Shown: piece after piece, positions 7,851 through 15,353 of the stretch
Numbering within the stretch: the stretch's first letter is position 1
Layout of the letters: the number at the start of each line of letters is the position of its first letter
Assembly (NCBI GenBank): GCA_948806215.1
Contig: CAQIDI010000010.1
Span: 1-35,566, forward strand
Reading direction: 5' to 3'
DNA: 35,566 bases
Origin: an uncultured Eubacteriales bacterium
Lineage (GTDB): Bacteria; Bacillota; Clostridia; Christensenellales; UBA1242
Position numbers and translations under genes: made by a program
Notes under the pieces: generated by a model
Told to the model about the DNA's origin: nothing
Seen by the model: only the letters and a program-made list of their open reading frames with translations
Databases searched by the model: none

Positions 7851-9287
7851 ATGGATTATACAAAATTAAGTTTATTAGAAGTTTCTTCGCTTTTGCAGGA
7901 AGGAAAAGTTACCAGTGTTGAATTAACCAAACAATGTTTAAATAACATTGAACAAAACAAAAGGTTAAATGCTCTTAACTCGGTTTGTTCCGAATTTGCG
8001 CTAGAGCAAGCACAAAAAGTTGATAAAATGCGTGCAGATGGTGTTAAACTTGGTGCACTTGCTGGTGTGCCAATAACCATTAAAGATAACATTAATATTA
8101 AAGGTTTAAAAACAACTTGTTCAAGTAAGTTTTTAGAAAACTTTGAAGCACCATATAATGCTACCATAATCGAAAAACTTTTGGCAGAAAATGTTGTTAT
8201 TGTTGGAAAAAATAATTTAGATGAATTTGCAATGGGTTCTTCAACCGAAAATTCTGCTTTTGGCCCAGCCTTAAATCCACATAACACAAACTATGTTTCG
8301 GGTGGAAGTTCGGGTGGCTCGGCTTGTGCAGTTGCAGCAAATCTATGTTTTGCTTCAATTGGAACCGATACTGGTGGCTCGGTTCGACAACCAGCAAGTT
8401 TGTGTGGAGTTGTTGGCTTAAAACCAACCTATGGCTTGGTTTCACGCTATGGTATTGTTGCGTTTGCTTCTTCGCTTGATCAAGCAGGTCCATTAACAAA
8501 AACTGTTAAGGATAGTGCTTTAATGTTAAACGCTATTTGTGGCTACGACCAAAGGGAAGAAACAAGCAATAAAAATCAACCTAAAATTGATTATTTAAAA
8601 AGTTTTTCAGGTTCGGTTAAAGGCGTTAAAATTGGTTTAGTTAAAGAATTTTTTGGAGAAGGATTAAATTCTGAAGTTAAAGCAAGCATTTTAAAGGTTG
8701 CCGAATTTTATAAAAGTAAGGGTGCAGAAATAATAGAAATTAGTATGCCTAATGTTGGAAATGCACTTGCTTGCTACTATGTTTTAAGTTCTGCCGAAGC
8801 GGCAAGCAATCTTGCCAGATTTGATGGCGTTAAATATGGCGTTTCTGGTTCGTATTCTAACCTTAACGAGCTATATTTAAAAAATCGTTCAAATGGTTTT
8901 GGTAAAGAAGTTAAACGCAGAATTATGCTTGGAAACTATGTTTTAAGTTCTGGTTATTACGATGCGTACTATAAAAAAGCAAAAGCTGTTCAAAAACTAA
9001 TTGTTAACGAATTTGCAAAAGTTTTTGAAACTTGCGATGTTCTGTTAACACCAACAAGCCCAACGCCTGCTTTTAAAATTGGCGAAAAAGTTAACGATAC
9101 TTTATCGATGTATTTATCAGATGTTTACACTGTTCCTGTTAACATTGCCGAACTTCCTGCAATTTCTGTTCCTTGCGGATTTAGTTCTAATGGGCTTCCA
9201 ATAGGGATGCAACTAATAGGTAAAAAATTTAGTGAACAAACACTATTTAATGTTGCCGATGTGTTTGATAGTAGGGAGGCAAAATAA
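7851..9287 (+). CDS. gatA: Amidotransferase subunit A (glutaminase/amidase)
   Basis: Releases ammonia from glutamine and passes it to GatB. The 478-residue protein is an amidase-signature enzyme with the Ser-cisSer-Lys triad visible: Lys 78 in PITIKDN, Ser 153 in GGSSGGS, and Ser 177 in GTDTGGSVRQ. The length is normal. A GGAG site overlaps the end of gatC, and the last base of its TAA is the first base of the gatB ATG, indicating translational coupling. Confidence 0.98.
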   Translation: MDYTKLSLLEVSSLLQEGKVTSVELTKQCLNNIEQNKRLNALNSVCSEFALEQAQKVDKMRADGVKLGALAGVPITIKDNINIKGLKTTCSSKFLENFEAPYNATIIEKLLAENVVIVGKNNLDEFAMGSSTENSAFGPALNPHNTNYVSGGSSGGSACAVAANLCFASIGTDTGGSVRQPASLCGVVGLKPTYGLVSRYGIVAFASSLDQAGPLTKTVKDSALMLNAICGYDQREETSNKNQPKIDYLKSFSGSVKGVKIGLVKEFFGEGLNSEVKASILKVAEFYKSKGAEIIEISMPNVGNALACYYVLSSAEAASNLARFDGVKYGVSGSYSNLNELYLKNRSNGFGKEVKRRIMLGNYVLSSGYYDAYYKKAKAVQKLIVNEFAKVFETCDVLLTPTSPTPAFKIGEKVNDTLSMYLSDVYTVPVNIAELPAISVPCGFSSNGLPIGMQLIGKKFSEQTLFNVADVFDSREAK

Positions 9288-10693
9288 TGGAATACGATGT
9301 TGTTATTGGCTTAGAAGTTCACTGCGAACTAAAAACAAACACAAAATGTTTTTGTGGTTGTAAAAACGAATTTGGTAGCGACCCAAATAGTAACTGTTGT
9401 CCAGTTTGCTTAGGTTTTCCGGGTGCGTTACCAGTGCTAAACAAAACAGCTGTTAAATATGCTGTTATGGCAGGATTAGCTTTTGATTGCACAATTAATA
9501 ATTACAGTGTGTTTGAAAGAAAAAACTATTTCTATCCAGATTTAAGCAAGGCTTATCAAATTAGTCAGTTAGAATATCCACTTTGCATAAATGGAAAAGT
9601 TAACATTAATGTTAACGGAAATAAAAAAACTATTAGATTAAACAGAATTCACCTAGAAGAAGATGCAGGTAAACTTGTGCACGATGGTGTTGGTGGAACT
9701 GTTGTTGATTACAATCGTGGCGGAGTTCCATTAATCGAAATTGTAACCGAACCAGATATTAGTTCGGCAGAAGAAGCGGTGGCTTTTTTGGAAACATTAA
9801 AAAACACAATTTCTTACACCGGTATTTCCGATGTTAAAATGGAAGAAGGTAGTTTAAGGTGCGATGTAAACTTATCGGTTAAACCAAAAGGAAGCGATAA
9901 GTTGGGAACAAGAACCGAAATGAAAAATCTAAATAGTTTTAAAGCGGTATATCGTGCTATTAACTATGAACAACGCCGACAAATAGAAGAAATTGAAGAT
10001 GGTAATAAAATTATTCAACAAACTCTTCGTTGGGACGATAGCATTGGCGAAACTAAAAGTATGCGAAATAAGGAAGATAGTCAAGATTATAGATATTTCC
10101 CAGACCCAGATTTGTTACCAGTTAAAATAACCGATAGCGAAATTGAAAACATAAAAAATAGTTTACCAGTTTTACCAACAAAGCGTTTTGAAAACTATTT
10201 AGAACTTGGGCTTAGCGAATACGATGCTAATTTGCTTATTTCATCTAAAACTATTAGCGACTTTTTTAATGAAGTTAATAAACAAGTTAATAATGCCAAA
10301 CTTGTTGCAAATTGGGTTATTAACGAAGTTTTAAGAAAAACCGAAGATAATAATATTTTAATTTCGGTACAAAATTTTTCGGAACTTTTAATAATGGTTT
10401 CAAAAAGCGAAATAAGTTCCACTGCTGGTAAGCAAGTGTTAGAACAACTTTGGGGTACTAACAAAACAGCAGCCGAAGTTGTTGAAAAACTAGGACTAAA
10501 ACAAATTAGTAATACCGACGAACTAAAACAAATTGTGCAAGCTGCAATTAATAATAACCCTAAATCGGTTGCCGACTATAAGGGTGGAAACGAAAAAGCA
10601 ATAGGCTTTTTAGTTGGTCAAGTTATGAAAGAAAGCAAAGGTAAAGCAAATCCGCAAATAGTTAATAAACTACTTAAAGAATTGTTAGATTAA
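9287..10693 (+). CDS. gatB: Amidotransferase subunit B
   Basis: Phosphorylates the misacylated aminoacyl-tRNA and transfers ammonia delivered by GatA. The 468-residue product begins with YDVVIGLEVHCEL, has the zinc-site cysteines (CFCGC and CCPVC), the FYPDLSKAYQISQ and RIHLEEDAGK kinase-site segments, and a C-terminal YqeY-like helical tail (residues ~320-468) that recognises tRNA. It overlaps gatA by one base and has a GGGAGG site inside gatA. The YhhN-family gene follows after 16 nt. Confidence 0.98.
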   Translation: MEYDVVIGLEVHCELKTNTKCFCGCKNEFGSDPNSNCCPVCLGFPGALPVLNKTAVKYAVMAGLAFDCTINNYSVFERKNYFYPDLSKAYQISQLEYPLCINGKVNINVNGNKKTIRLNRIHLEEDAGKLVHDGVGGTVVDYNRGGVPLIEIVTEPDISSAEEAVAFLETLKNTISYTGISDVKMEEGSLRCDVNLSVKPKGSDKLGTRTEMKNLNSFKAVYRAINYEQRRQIEEIEDGNKIIQQTLRWDDSIGETKSMRNKEDSQDYRYFPDPDLLPVKITDSEIENIKNSLPVLPTKRFENYLELGLSEYDANLLISSKTISDFFNEVNKQVNNAKLVANWVINEVLRKTEDNNILISVQNFSELLIMVSKSEISSTAGKQVLEQLWGTNKTAAEVVEKLGLKQISNTDELKQIVQAAINNNPKSVADYKGGNEKAIGFLVGQVMKESKGKANPQIVNKLLKELLD

Positions 10694-10709
10694 AAAGGGT
10701 GGTGTTATT

Positions 10710-11414
10710 ATGACAATGCAAATTATTTTATGCGTGCTAACTGTTATAGCGGCAGTGGCATTCATTACAACCAGAACCACAGTTGGTGGTGCGTGGGGAA
10801 TTTTAACTAAAACCATTGCTAGTGTTATGTTTGTGGCATATGGTGTTTTTAGTTTGGTTCAAGTAACATACTTTAAACCACTTGCATTAGCATTTATTAT
10901 TTTGGGGCTTATATTCGGAATGATTGGCGATGTTGTTCTGGATTTAAAAGTTGTTTATAAAGAACATCAGTCAATTTATCTAAATGCAGGTATGCTAAGT
11001 TTTGGGTTAGGACACATTTGTTATATGCTTGGTGCAATATTTATTGCTGGCAATGTGTTTAACTTAATGTGGCCGGTTCTAACTGGCGTTATTGCTGCGG
11101 TTGTTTTAACTCCTATTATTTGGCTTGTTAGCAAATATGTTTTAAAACTTAACTTTGGTAAATTTTTGTGGCAAACTTTAGCCTACACCTTTATATTAGT
11201 GTTTATGGTGGGCTTTAGCATTTACTTAGCAGTGTTAGCACAAGAATTTATTATTTTTGCTGGTGGAATTATTTTAATATTCTTATCGGACTTAGTTCTT
11301 TCTCAAAACTATTTTTTAGAAGGAAAAGAAAACGACAAATTTTTAATTATTGTAAATCACGCACTTTATTATGCAGGACAAATTTTAATGGCAACATTTT
11401 TATATTTGTTTTAA
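10710..11414 (+). CDS. YhhN/TMEM86 family membrane protein (lysoplasmalogenase-like)
   Basis: A 234-residue integral membrane protein with about eight helices. It shows the family motifs GMIGDVVLDL and MLSFGLGHICYM, whose acidic and His residues are the conserved polar residues. Some YhhN/TMEM86 members cleave lysoplasmalogen; activity in this protein is inferred. It lies 16 nt after gatB with a GGGTGG site and is probably the last gene of the gat operon, though its function is unrelated. A terminator follows at 11455. Confidence 0.82.
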   Translation: MTMQIILCVLTVIAAVAFITTRTTVGGAWGILTKTIASVMFVAYGVFSLVQVTYFKPLALAFIILGLIFGMIGDVVLDLKVVYKEHQSIYLNAGMLSFGLGHICYMLGAIFIAGNVFNLMWPVLTGVIAAVVLTPIIWLVSKYVLKLNFGKFLWQTLAYTFILVFMVGFSIYLAVLAQEFIIFAGGIILIFLSDLVLSQNYFLEGKENDKFLIIVNHALYYAGQILMATFLYLF

Positions 11415-11454
11415 TGTGAATTATACAATAAATAAAAAATTATACTATGTAACA

Positions 11455-11490
11455 AAAAAGTAACTCCAAACTAAGAGTTACTTTTTATTA
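11455..11490 (+). terminator. Terminator of gat operon; may also end the leftward 11692 gene
   Basis: 12-bp stem AAAAAGTAACTC/GAGTTACTTTTT with 8-nt loop and T-run. The - strand also has a usable T-run. Confidence 0.85.
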
Positions 11491-11556
11491 TTTAATTAAT
11501 AGGTTTTTTAACCATAAATTAATAAGATTTACTAATATCATAAAGTTTTATAATTT

Positions 11557-11692
11557 CGTGCGCCAGCACCTTGATAAGATGTGCAGTTGTATTATAAATT
11601 AGTTTATCAGATAATAGCCGTGCGCCAGCACCTTGATAAGATGTGCAGTTGTATTATAAATTAGTTTATCAGATAATGCCGTGTGCCAGCAC
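11557..11692. repeat. Tandem repeat, 62-bp unit, two full copies and a 13-bp stub
   Basis: Copies at 11557-11618 and 11619-11679 are identical except for one deleted A in the second; the stub CGTGTGCCAGCAC (11680-11692) reaches the stop codon of the leftward gene. Each unit holds a GTGC-GCCA-GCAC mini-hairpin, a TGATAA...TTATCA inverted pair, and a promoter-like TTGATA-16 bp-TATAAA on the + strand. No terminator separates it from the leftward gene, so it is probably transcribed as that gene's 3' UTR. Confidence 0.9.
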
Positions 11693-12729
11693 TATTTTTT
11701 AACAGGTTTGTAGAACAATTCGCCTTCGTGGCTTTGGAAATAAATTCCCACAATACGTTTACGGCGAGAGTTAATAACAGTGTAGGCAGCACGCTTTCTT
11801 GCACCACCAGTTATGTTAAAGTTTTTGTTTGAACTTTCAACAAAAACATTGTAAGCTCTAATTCTACCAGTGTTATCAATAATGGTAATTCCATCGGAAT
11901 CTAGCATATCCATAAACAAATTGCAAAAACCTACAAGCTTACTTTCGTTAAATGCTTTTGAACGAAGAAATAGTTTTGAAAAACTTATTGGTTCTTTTAG
12001 CCAAACCCCATCGCTAAAAAATCCGTTATCAACATAATCTTTATCAACAATAACGCAAAGAGCACCATTAACATTTTTAAAAACATTATCAAAAATATTT
12101 TCGTAAAGGGTTTTAATTTCATTTAATTTTTTTTCGGTTGTTTTTAATTTTGAAAAACTTGCATCAACAAATTCTTTAATTTCAGTTTGCCAGTCGTTAA
12201 TTTTTGCTTCATCTAAAGTGTTGTTAACGCTTAGTGTTTCACCCTTTAACGAATCTAATATAATAGAGTAGTTAGAAATTGGTTCAACATATACTAACGA
12301 TATTTTGTCGCTGCGGTCTTTTAAAATTGGACTGCTAAAAATTAACTTTTTAAAACTTTCTTCCTTAATGCTGTTTAAGACAGTGCATATGCCATAGGTT
12401 ATAACATCGTCTTTAATATTTACATATATAACCCAATCGTGGTGTGTGAACGGTGCAAGTTTTTTAATACGATAGTTAAACATAACATCTGCTTCATCGG
12501 AAAACATTTCAATTTTATAAGCATTAGGAATGGTTTTACAAATATAATCTATTGCGTTTGTAAATAAAATGTTTGGACGCAATTTTCTTCCTTCTTCCTC
12601 GTATGTGCTAAGTTCCGAAAAAAAGTTTAAAAATTGCGAGTTTAACTTTTTAGGAAAAGATTCAAATTCATTAGATAAAAAGTTGTTAACAGCCTCTTTA
12701 GCCGATACAAAAGTAATAACTTTATCCAT
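11692..12729 (-). CDS. Divergent diadenylate-cyclase-like protein (DisA_N-like domain with N-terminal sensor-type region)
   Basis: From ATG 12729 (GGGGAGG 8 nt upstream) the product has 345 residues. An in-frame TTG further out overlaps the SD and is rejected. Residues ~215-340 resemble the DAC domain that makes c-di-AMP: NGALCVIVD (221-229) for the GALIVI strand, DSDGITIIDN (277-286) at the DGA motif, GGARKRAAY (308-316) at the G-x-RHR-A-A motif, and GIYFQSHEGELFY (328-340) for the closing strand. The motifs are altered: DGA is DGI and RHR is RKR, so activity or nucleotide choice may differ. Residues 1-200 are unlike other domains I know and resemble the sensor regions (DACNV type) predicted upstream of such domains; a helical linker lies near 185-215. 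Single gene, own promoter, repeats at its 3' end. Confidence 0.65.
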   Translation of the reverse strand: MDKVITFVSAKEAVNNFLSNEFESFPKKLNSQFLNFFSELSTYEEEGRKLRPNILFTNAIDYICKTIPNAYKIEMFSDEADVMFNYRIKKLAPFTHHDWVIYVNIKDDVITYGICTVLNSIKEESFKKLIFSSPILKDRSDKISLVYVEPISNYSIILDSLKGETLSVNNTLDEAKINDWQTEIKEFVDASFSKLKTTEKKLNEIKTLYENIFDNVFKNVNGALCVIVDKDYVDNGFFSDGVWLKEPISFSKLFLRSKAFNESKLVGFCNLFMDMLDSDGITIIDNTGRIRAYNVFVESSNKNFNITGGARKRAAYTVINSRRKRIVGIYFQSHEGELFYKPVKK

Positions 12730-12776
12730 ATATTTTATCCTCCCCAAAAATCTACAAATTTCGTATTTTCATTAAG

Positions 12777-12805
12777 ATAATAACACTTATATTTTATAAT
12801 TACAA
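12777..12805 (-). promoter_or_regulatory. Promoter of cyclase-like gene
   Basis: - strand: -35 TTGTAA (12800-12805), 17-bp spacer, -10 TATTAT (12777-12782) with TG-T extension. Confidence 0.6.
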
Positions 12806-13032
12806 AACATTTTTAAAAGTTTTTTATATTTATTCATTATTATGCATAATTTTTGATGGTTATAACACATAATTATAACTATTTTTTATTTAAAATGTTT
12901 ATATAATTATTATCTTTATTCAAAGGTTTTTTATAACTTTTTTGTGTGCGGTTGCGAAATTAATATTTTGGGGGTTGAAAGGTATTTTTGTTGCACTAAT
13001 ATTCATAACTAAAGCATTTAAAATCAAATAAA
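12806..13032. other. Intergenic AT-rich stretch
   Basis: Part of the ~320 bp between the cyclase-like gene and glyA. Apart from that promoter and the glyA terminator I see no gene; a few short frames have no well-placed SD. Confidence 0.5.
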
Positions 13033-13059
13033 AAAATGTAGAGAAAAACTCTACATTTT
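13026..13059 (-). terminator. Intrinsic terminator of glyA
   Basis: 11-bp perfect stem (13033-13043 with 13049-13059) followed on the - strand by a T tract. The upstream arm contains the last codons and TAG stop of glyA. Confidence 0.88.
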
Positions 13060-14283
13060 AAAAGTATCAAATTTTGCACAAAGTTTTAAAACTTGTTCTT
13101 TAACACGAGGAACAGCTTTTTCTTTGTTGTTAATAATATCAACAATAAATTCAGCAATTTTTTTCATTTCTTTTTCTTTCATACCACGAGTGGTAACGGC
13201 AGGAGTCCCAATTCTAACACCGCTTGCAACAAAGGCATTTCGTTTTTCGTTAGGAACCGTATTTTTGTTAACAGTTATGTGTGCCTTACCAAGCAAGGTT
13301 TCAAGTTCAAGTCCAGTAATATCTCTATCAGATAAATCAACAAGCATTAGGTGATTATCGGTTCCGCCCGAAACCAACTTTATTCCGTTAGCCTTTAATT
13401 CGTTGGCAAGAGCTTGAGCATTATTAATAACTTGTTGTTGGTAGCGTTTGAATGCAGGGGTTAAAGCTTCTTTAAAAGAAACTGCTTTTCCTGCAATAAT
13501 ATGTTCAAGCGGTCCACCCTGTGTGCCTGGGAAAATTGCTTTATCAATTTTTTCTTTATATTCTTCTTTGCAAAGAATAAATCCACCACGAGGACCACGC
13601 ATTGTTTTATGAGTTGTGGAAGTAACAAAATCGGCATATTTAACTGGGTTATCGTGAAGCCCTGCAGCAATAAGTCCTGCAATATGTGCCATATCAACCA
13701 TTAAATAAGCACCAACTTCATCTGCAATTTTTCTAAACTTTTTAAAGTCGATTTTTCTTGGATATGCACTAGCACCTGCAACAATTATTTTAGGTTTAAC
13801 TTCTAATGCTATTTCTCTTACATTGTTATAATCAATATAACCACGAGAATTAACGCCATAATTATATGCATTAAAATATTTTCCTGAAACATTAACTTTA
13901 AATCCGTGAGTTAAATGCCCACCATCAGATAGGTTCATACCCAATATTGTGTCGCCCGGTTTTAACATTGCAAAGTAAACAGCAAAGTTTGCATTTGCAC
14001 CGCTATGTGGTTGAACATTTGCGTGATCGCAGCCAAATAATTTTTTTAATCTATCAATAGCCAAGTTTTCAACAATATCAACATTTTGGCAACCGCCATA
14101 GTAACGCTTACCAGGATATCCCTCGGCATATTTGTTAGTAAAGCAACAAGCCATTGCTTCGCTTACTGCTGGACTAACATAGTTTTCGCTTGCAATAAGT
14201 TCTAAACCATCGTGTTGTCTAACTTTTTCTTTTTCGATTGCATTAAACACTTGCACATCGGTTTGCTTTAAGGTTTTATTCAT
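13051..14283 (-). CDS. glyA: Serine hydroxymethyltransferase
   Basis: PLP enzyme that interconverts serine and glycine, loading one-carbon units on tetrahydrofolate. The 410-residue protein has LIASENYVSPAV at the N-terminus, GYPGKRYYGG, QPHSGANAN, DMAHIAGL, and the PLP lysine 226 in TTHKTMRGPRGG. The length is normal. GGAGG lies 7 nt from ATG. It diverges from folD, the next enzyme of one-carbon metabolism, across 190 bp that holds both promoters. Confidence 0.98.
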   Translation of the reverse strand: MNKTLKQTDVQVFNAIEKEKVRQHDGLELIASENYVSPAVSEAMACCFTNKYAEGYPGKRYYGGCQNVDIVENLAIDRLKKLFGCDHANVQPHSGANANFAVYFAMLKPGDTILGMNLSDGGHLTHGFKVNVSGKYFNAYNYGVNSRGYIDYNNVREIALEVKPKIIVAGASAYPRKIDFKKFRKIADEVGAYLMVDMAHIAGLIAAGLHDNPVKYADFVTSTTHKTMRGPRGGFILCKEEYKEKIDKAIFPGTQGGPLEHIIAGKAVSFKEALTPAFKRYQQQVINNAQALANELKANGIKLVSGGTDNHLMLVDLSDRDITGLELETLLGKAHITVNKNTVPNEKRNAFVASGVRIGTPAVTTRGMKEKEMKKIAEFIVDIINNKEKAVPRVKEQVLKLCAKFDTFKM

Positions 14284-14315
14284 TTTATTCCTCCACAGTA
14301 AAATTTAACTAATTT

Positions 14316-14344
14316 ATTGTAGCAAACTAAACAAAAATTATCAA
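14316..14344 (-). promoter_or_regulatory. Promoter of glyA
   Basis: - strand: -35 TTGATA (14339-14344), 17-bp spacer, -10 TACAAT (14316-14321). It shares GTTTGCTACAAT with the glycyl-tRNA synthetase promoter. Confidence 0.7.
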
Positions 14345-14421
14345 ATATTAAAGTGTGCAAAAGTTTACATTGTTAAAAATACACAATAAAATGGTTAATA
14401 AATTATTGAATAAAAAACTAT

Positions 14422-14450
14422 TTTAAAATTTGCAATAGTTATGTTATAAT
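14422..14450 (+). promoter_or_regulatory. Promoter of folD
   Basis: TTTAAA -35 (14422-14427), 17-bp spacer, extended -10 TG-T-TATAAT (14442-14450). An AAGGA ribosome site precedes ATG 14474. Confidence 0.65.
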
Positions 14451-14473
14451 TAATTCGCAAAAAGGATGATAGT

Positions 14474-15322
14474 ATGATTTTAGATGGTAAAAGTTTTTCG
14501 GCTAAAATAAAACAACAGGTTAAAGAAGAAGTTAAAACTCTTTTAGATAATGGTTTTAAAGTTCCAACCTTGGCTGTTGTTATTGTGGGGGACGATGGTC
14601 CTAGCCAAATTTATGTTAATAATAAAAAAAATGCGTGTGCTTTTGTTGGTATAAAAAGTGTTTCGGTAGAACTTCCTGCAACTACTACACAAGCACAACT
14701 TGAAGAAAAACTAAAAAAACTTAATAGCGACAAAACCATTAACGGAATATTATTGCAGTTACCTTTGCCAAAAGGATTAGACGAAAGAAGTGCACTTAAT
14801 TGCATAAGCCCAATTAAAGATGTTGATGGCTTAACAAATTTAAGTTTGGGCAAACTAACTTCTGGCGAAACTTGTTTAACTGCTTGCACTCCAACAGGTG
14901 TTATTAGTTTGTTAAAGGAATATAATGTTTGCTTAAGCGGAAAAAATGTTGTAATAATTAACCGAAGCAATTTGGTCGGAAAACCGCTTGCACACCTAAT
15001 GTTAAACGAAAATGCAACAGTAACAGTTTGCCATAGCAGAACAATAGATGTTTCGTTTTACACAAAGCACGCCGACATTGTGGTAACCGCTGTTGGAAAG
15101 CAAAACTTTTTAACTGCAGATATGATAAAAAAAGGGGCAGTTGTTGTGGATGTTGCTATTGTTAGAAAAGAAAACGGAATTTGTGGTGATGCCGATTTTG
15201 AAAATGTTTCTAAAAAAGCAAAACTAATAACTCCTGTTCCGGGTGGGGTTGGACCTCTTACCATTGCAACACTTATGCAAAACACTGTTAAAGCATATAA
15301 ACTTCAAAATGGAATTAAATAA
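14474..15322 (+). CDS. folD: Methylenetetrahydrofolate dehydrogenase / methenyltetrahydrofolate cyclohydrolase
   Basis: Bifunctional enzyme that converts 5,10-methylene-THF to 10-formyl-THF. The 282-residue protein shows SQIYVNNKKNAC with catalytic Tyr 47 and Lys 51, ILLQLPLPKGLDE, the SPIKDVDGL loop, the Rossmann turn INRSNLVGKPLAHL for NADP, and the C-terminal TPVPGGVGPLTIATL. The length is normal. It diverges from glyA and converges on tex through a shared terminator. Confidence 0.98.
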   Translation: MILDGKSFSAKIKQQVKEEVKTLLDNGFKVPTLAVVIVGDDGPSQIYVNNKKNACAFVGIKSVSVELPATTTQAQLEEKLKKLNSDKTINGILLQLPLPKGLDERSALNCISPIKDVDGLTNLSLGKLTSGETCLTACTPTGVISLLKEYNVCLSGKNVVIINRSNLVGKPLAHLMLNENATVTVCHSRTIDVSFYTKHADIVVTAVGKQNFLTADMIKKGAVVVDVAIVRKENGICGDADFENVSKKAKLITPVPGGVGPLTIATLMQNTVKAYKLQNGIK

Positions 15323-15351
15323 AAAAGGAATGATTAACTCATTCCTTTTTT
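15321..15351. terminator. Bidirectional terminator between folD and tex
   Basis: 13-bp stem AAAAAAGGAATGA/TCATTCCTTTTTT with a 5-nt loop, flanked by A and T tracts. It overlaps the folD stop codon. Confidence 0.9.
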
Positions 15352-15353
15352 TA

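Noticed and set aside
7856..8499. Long antisense frames inside gatA, and similar ones inside tex, glyA and iscS
   Set aside because: They follow from codon bias of well-conserved genes on the other strand and lack ribosome sites.
11557..11692. CRISPR array
   Set aside because: The whole 62-bp unit repeats without variable spacers, and there are no cas genes.
11692..12729. CBASS defence operon
   Set aside because: The nucleotide-cyclase-like gene has no effector, ubiquitin-like or HORMA partner beside it, and its fold looks DAC-like rather than CD-NTase-like.
12730..12747. Longer cyclase-like protein starting at an upstream TTG
   Set aside because: That TTG overlaps the GGGGAGG ribosome site that correctly serves the ATG at 12729.
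12955..13029. Short + strand frame after a GGGGG run
   Set aside because: The G-run is too close to the TTG to act as an SD, and the product is not distinctive.
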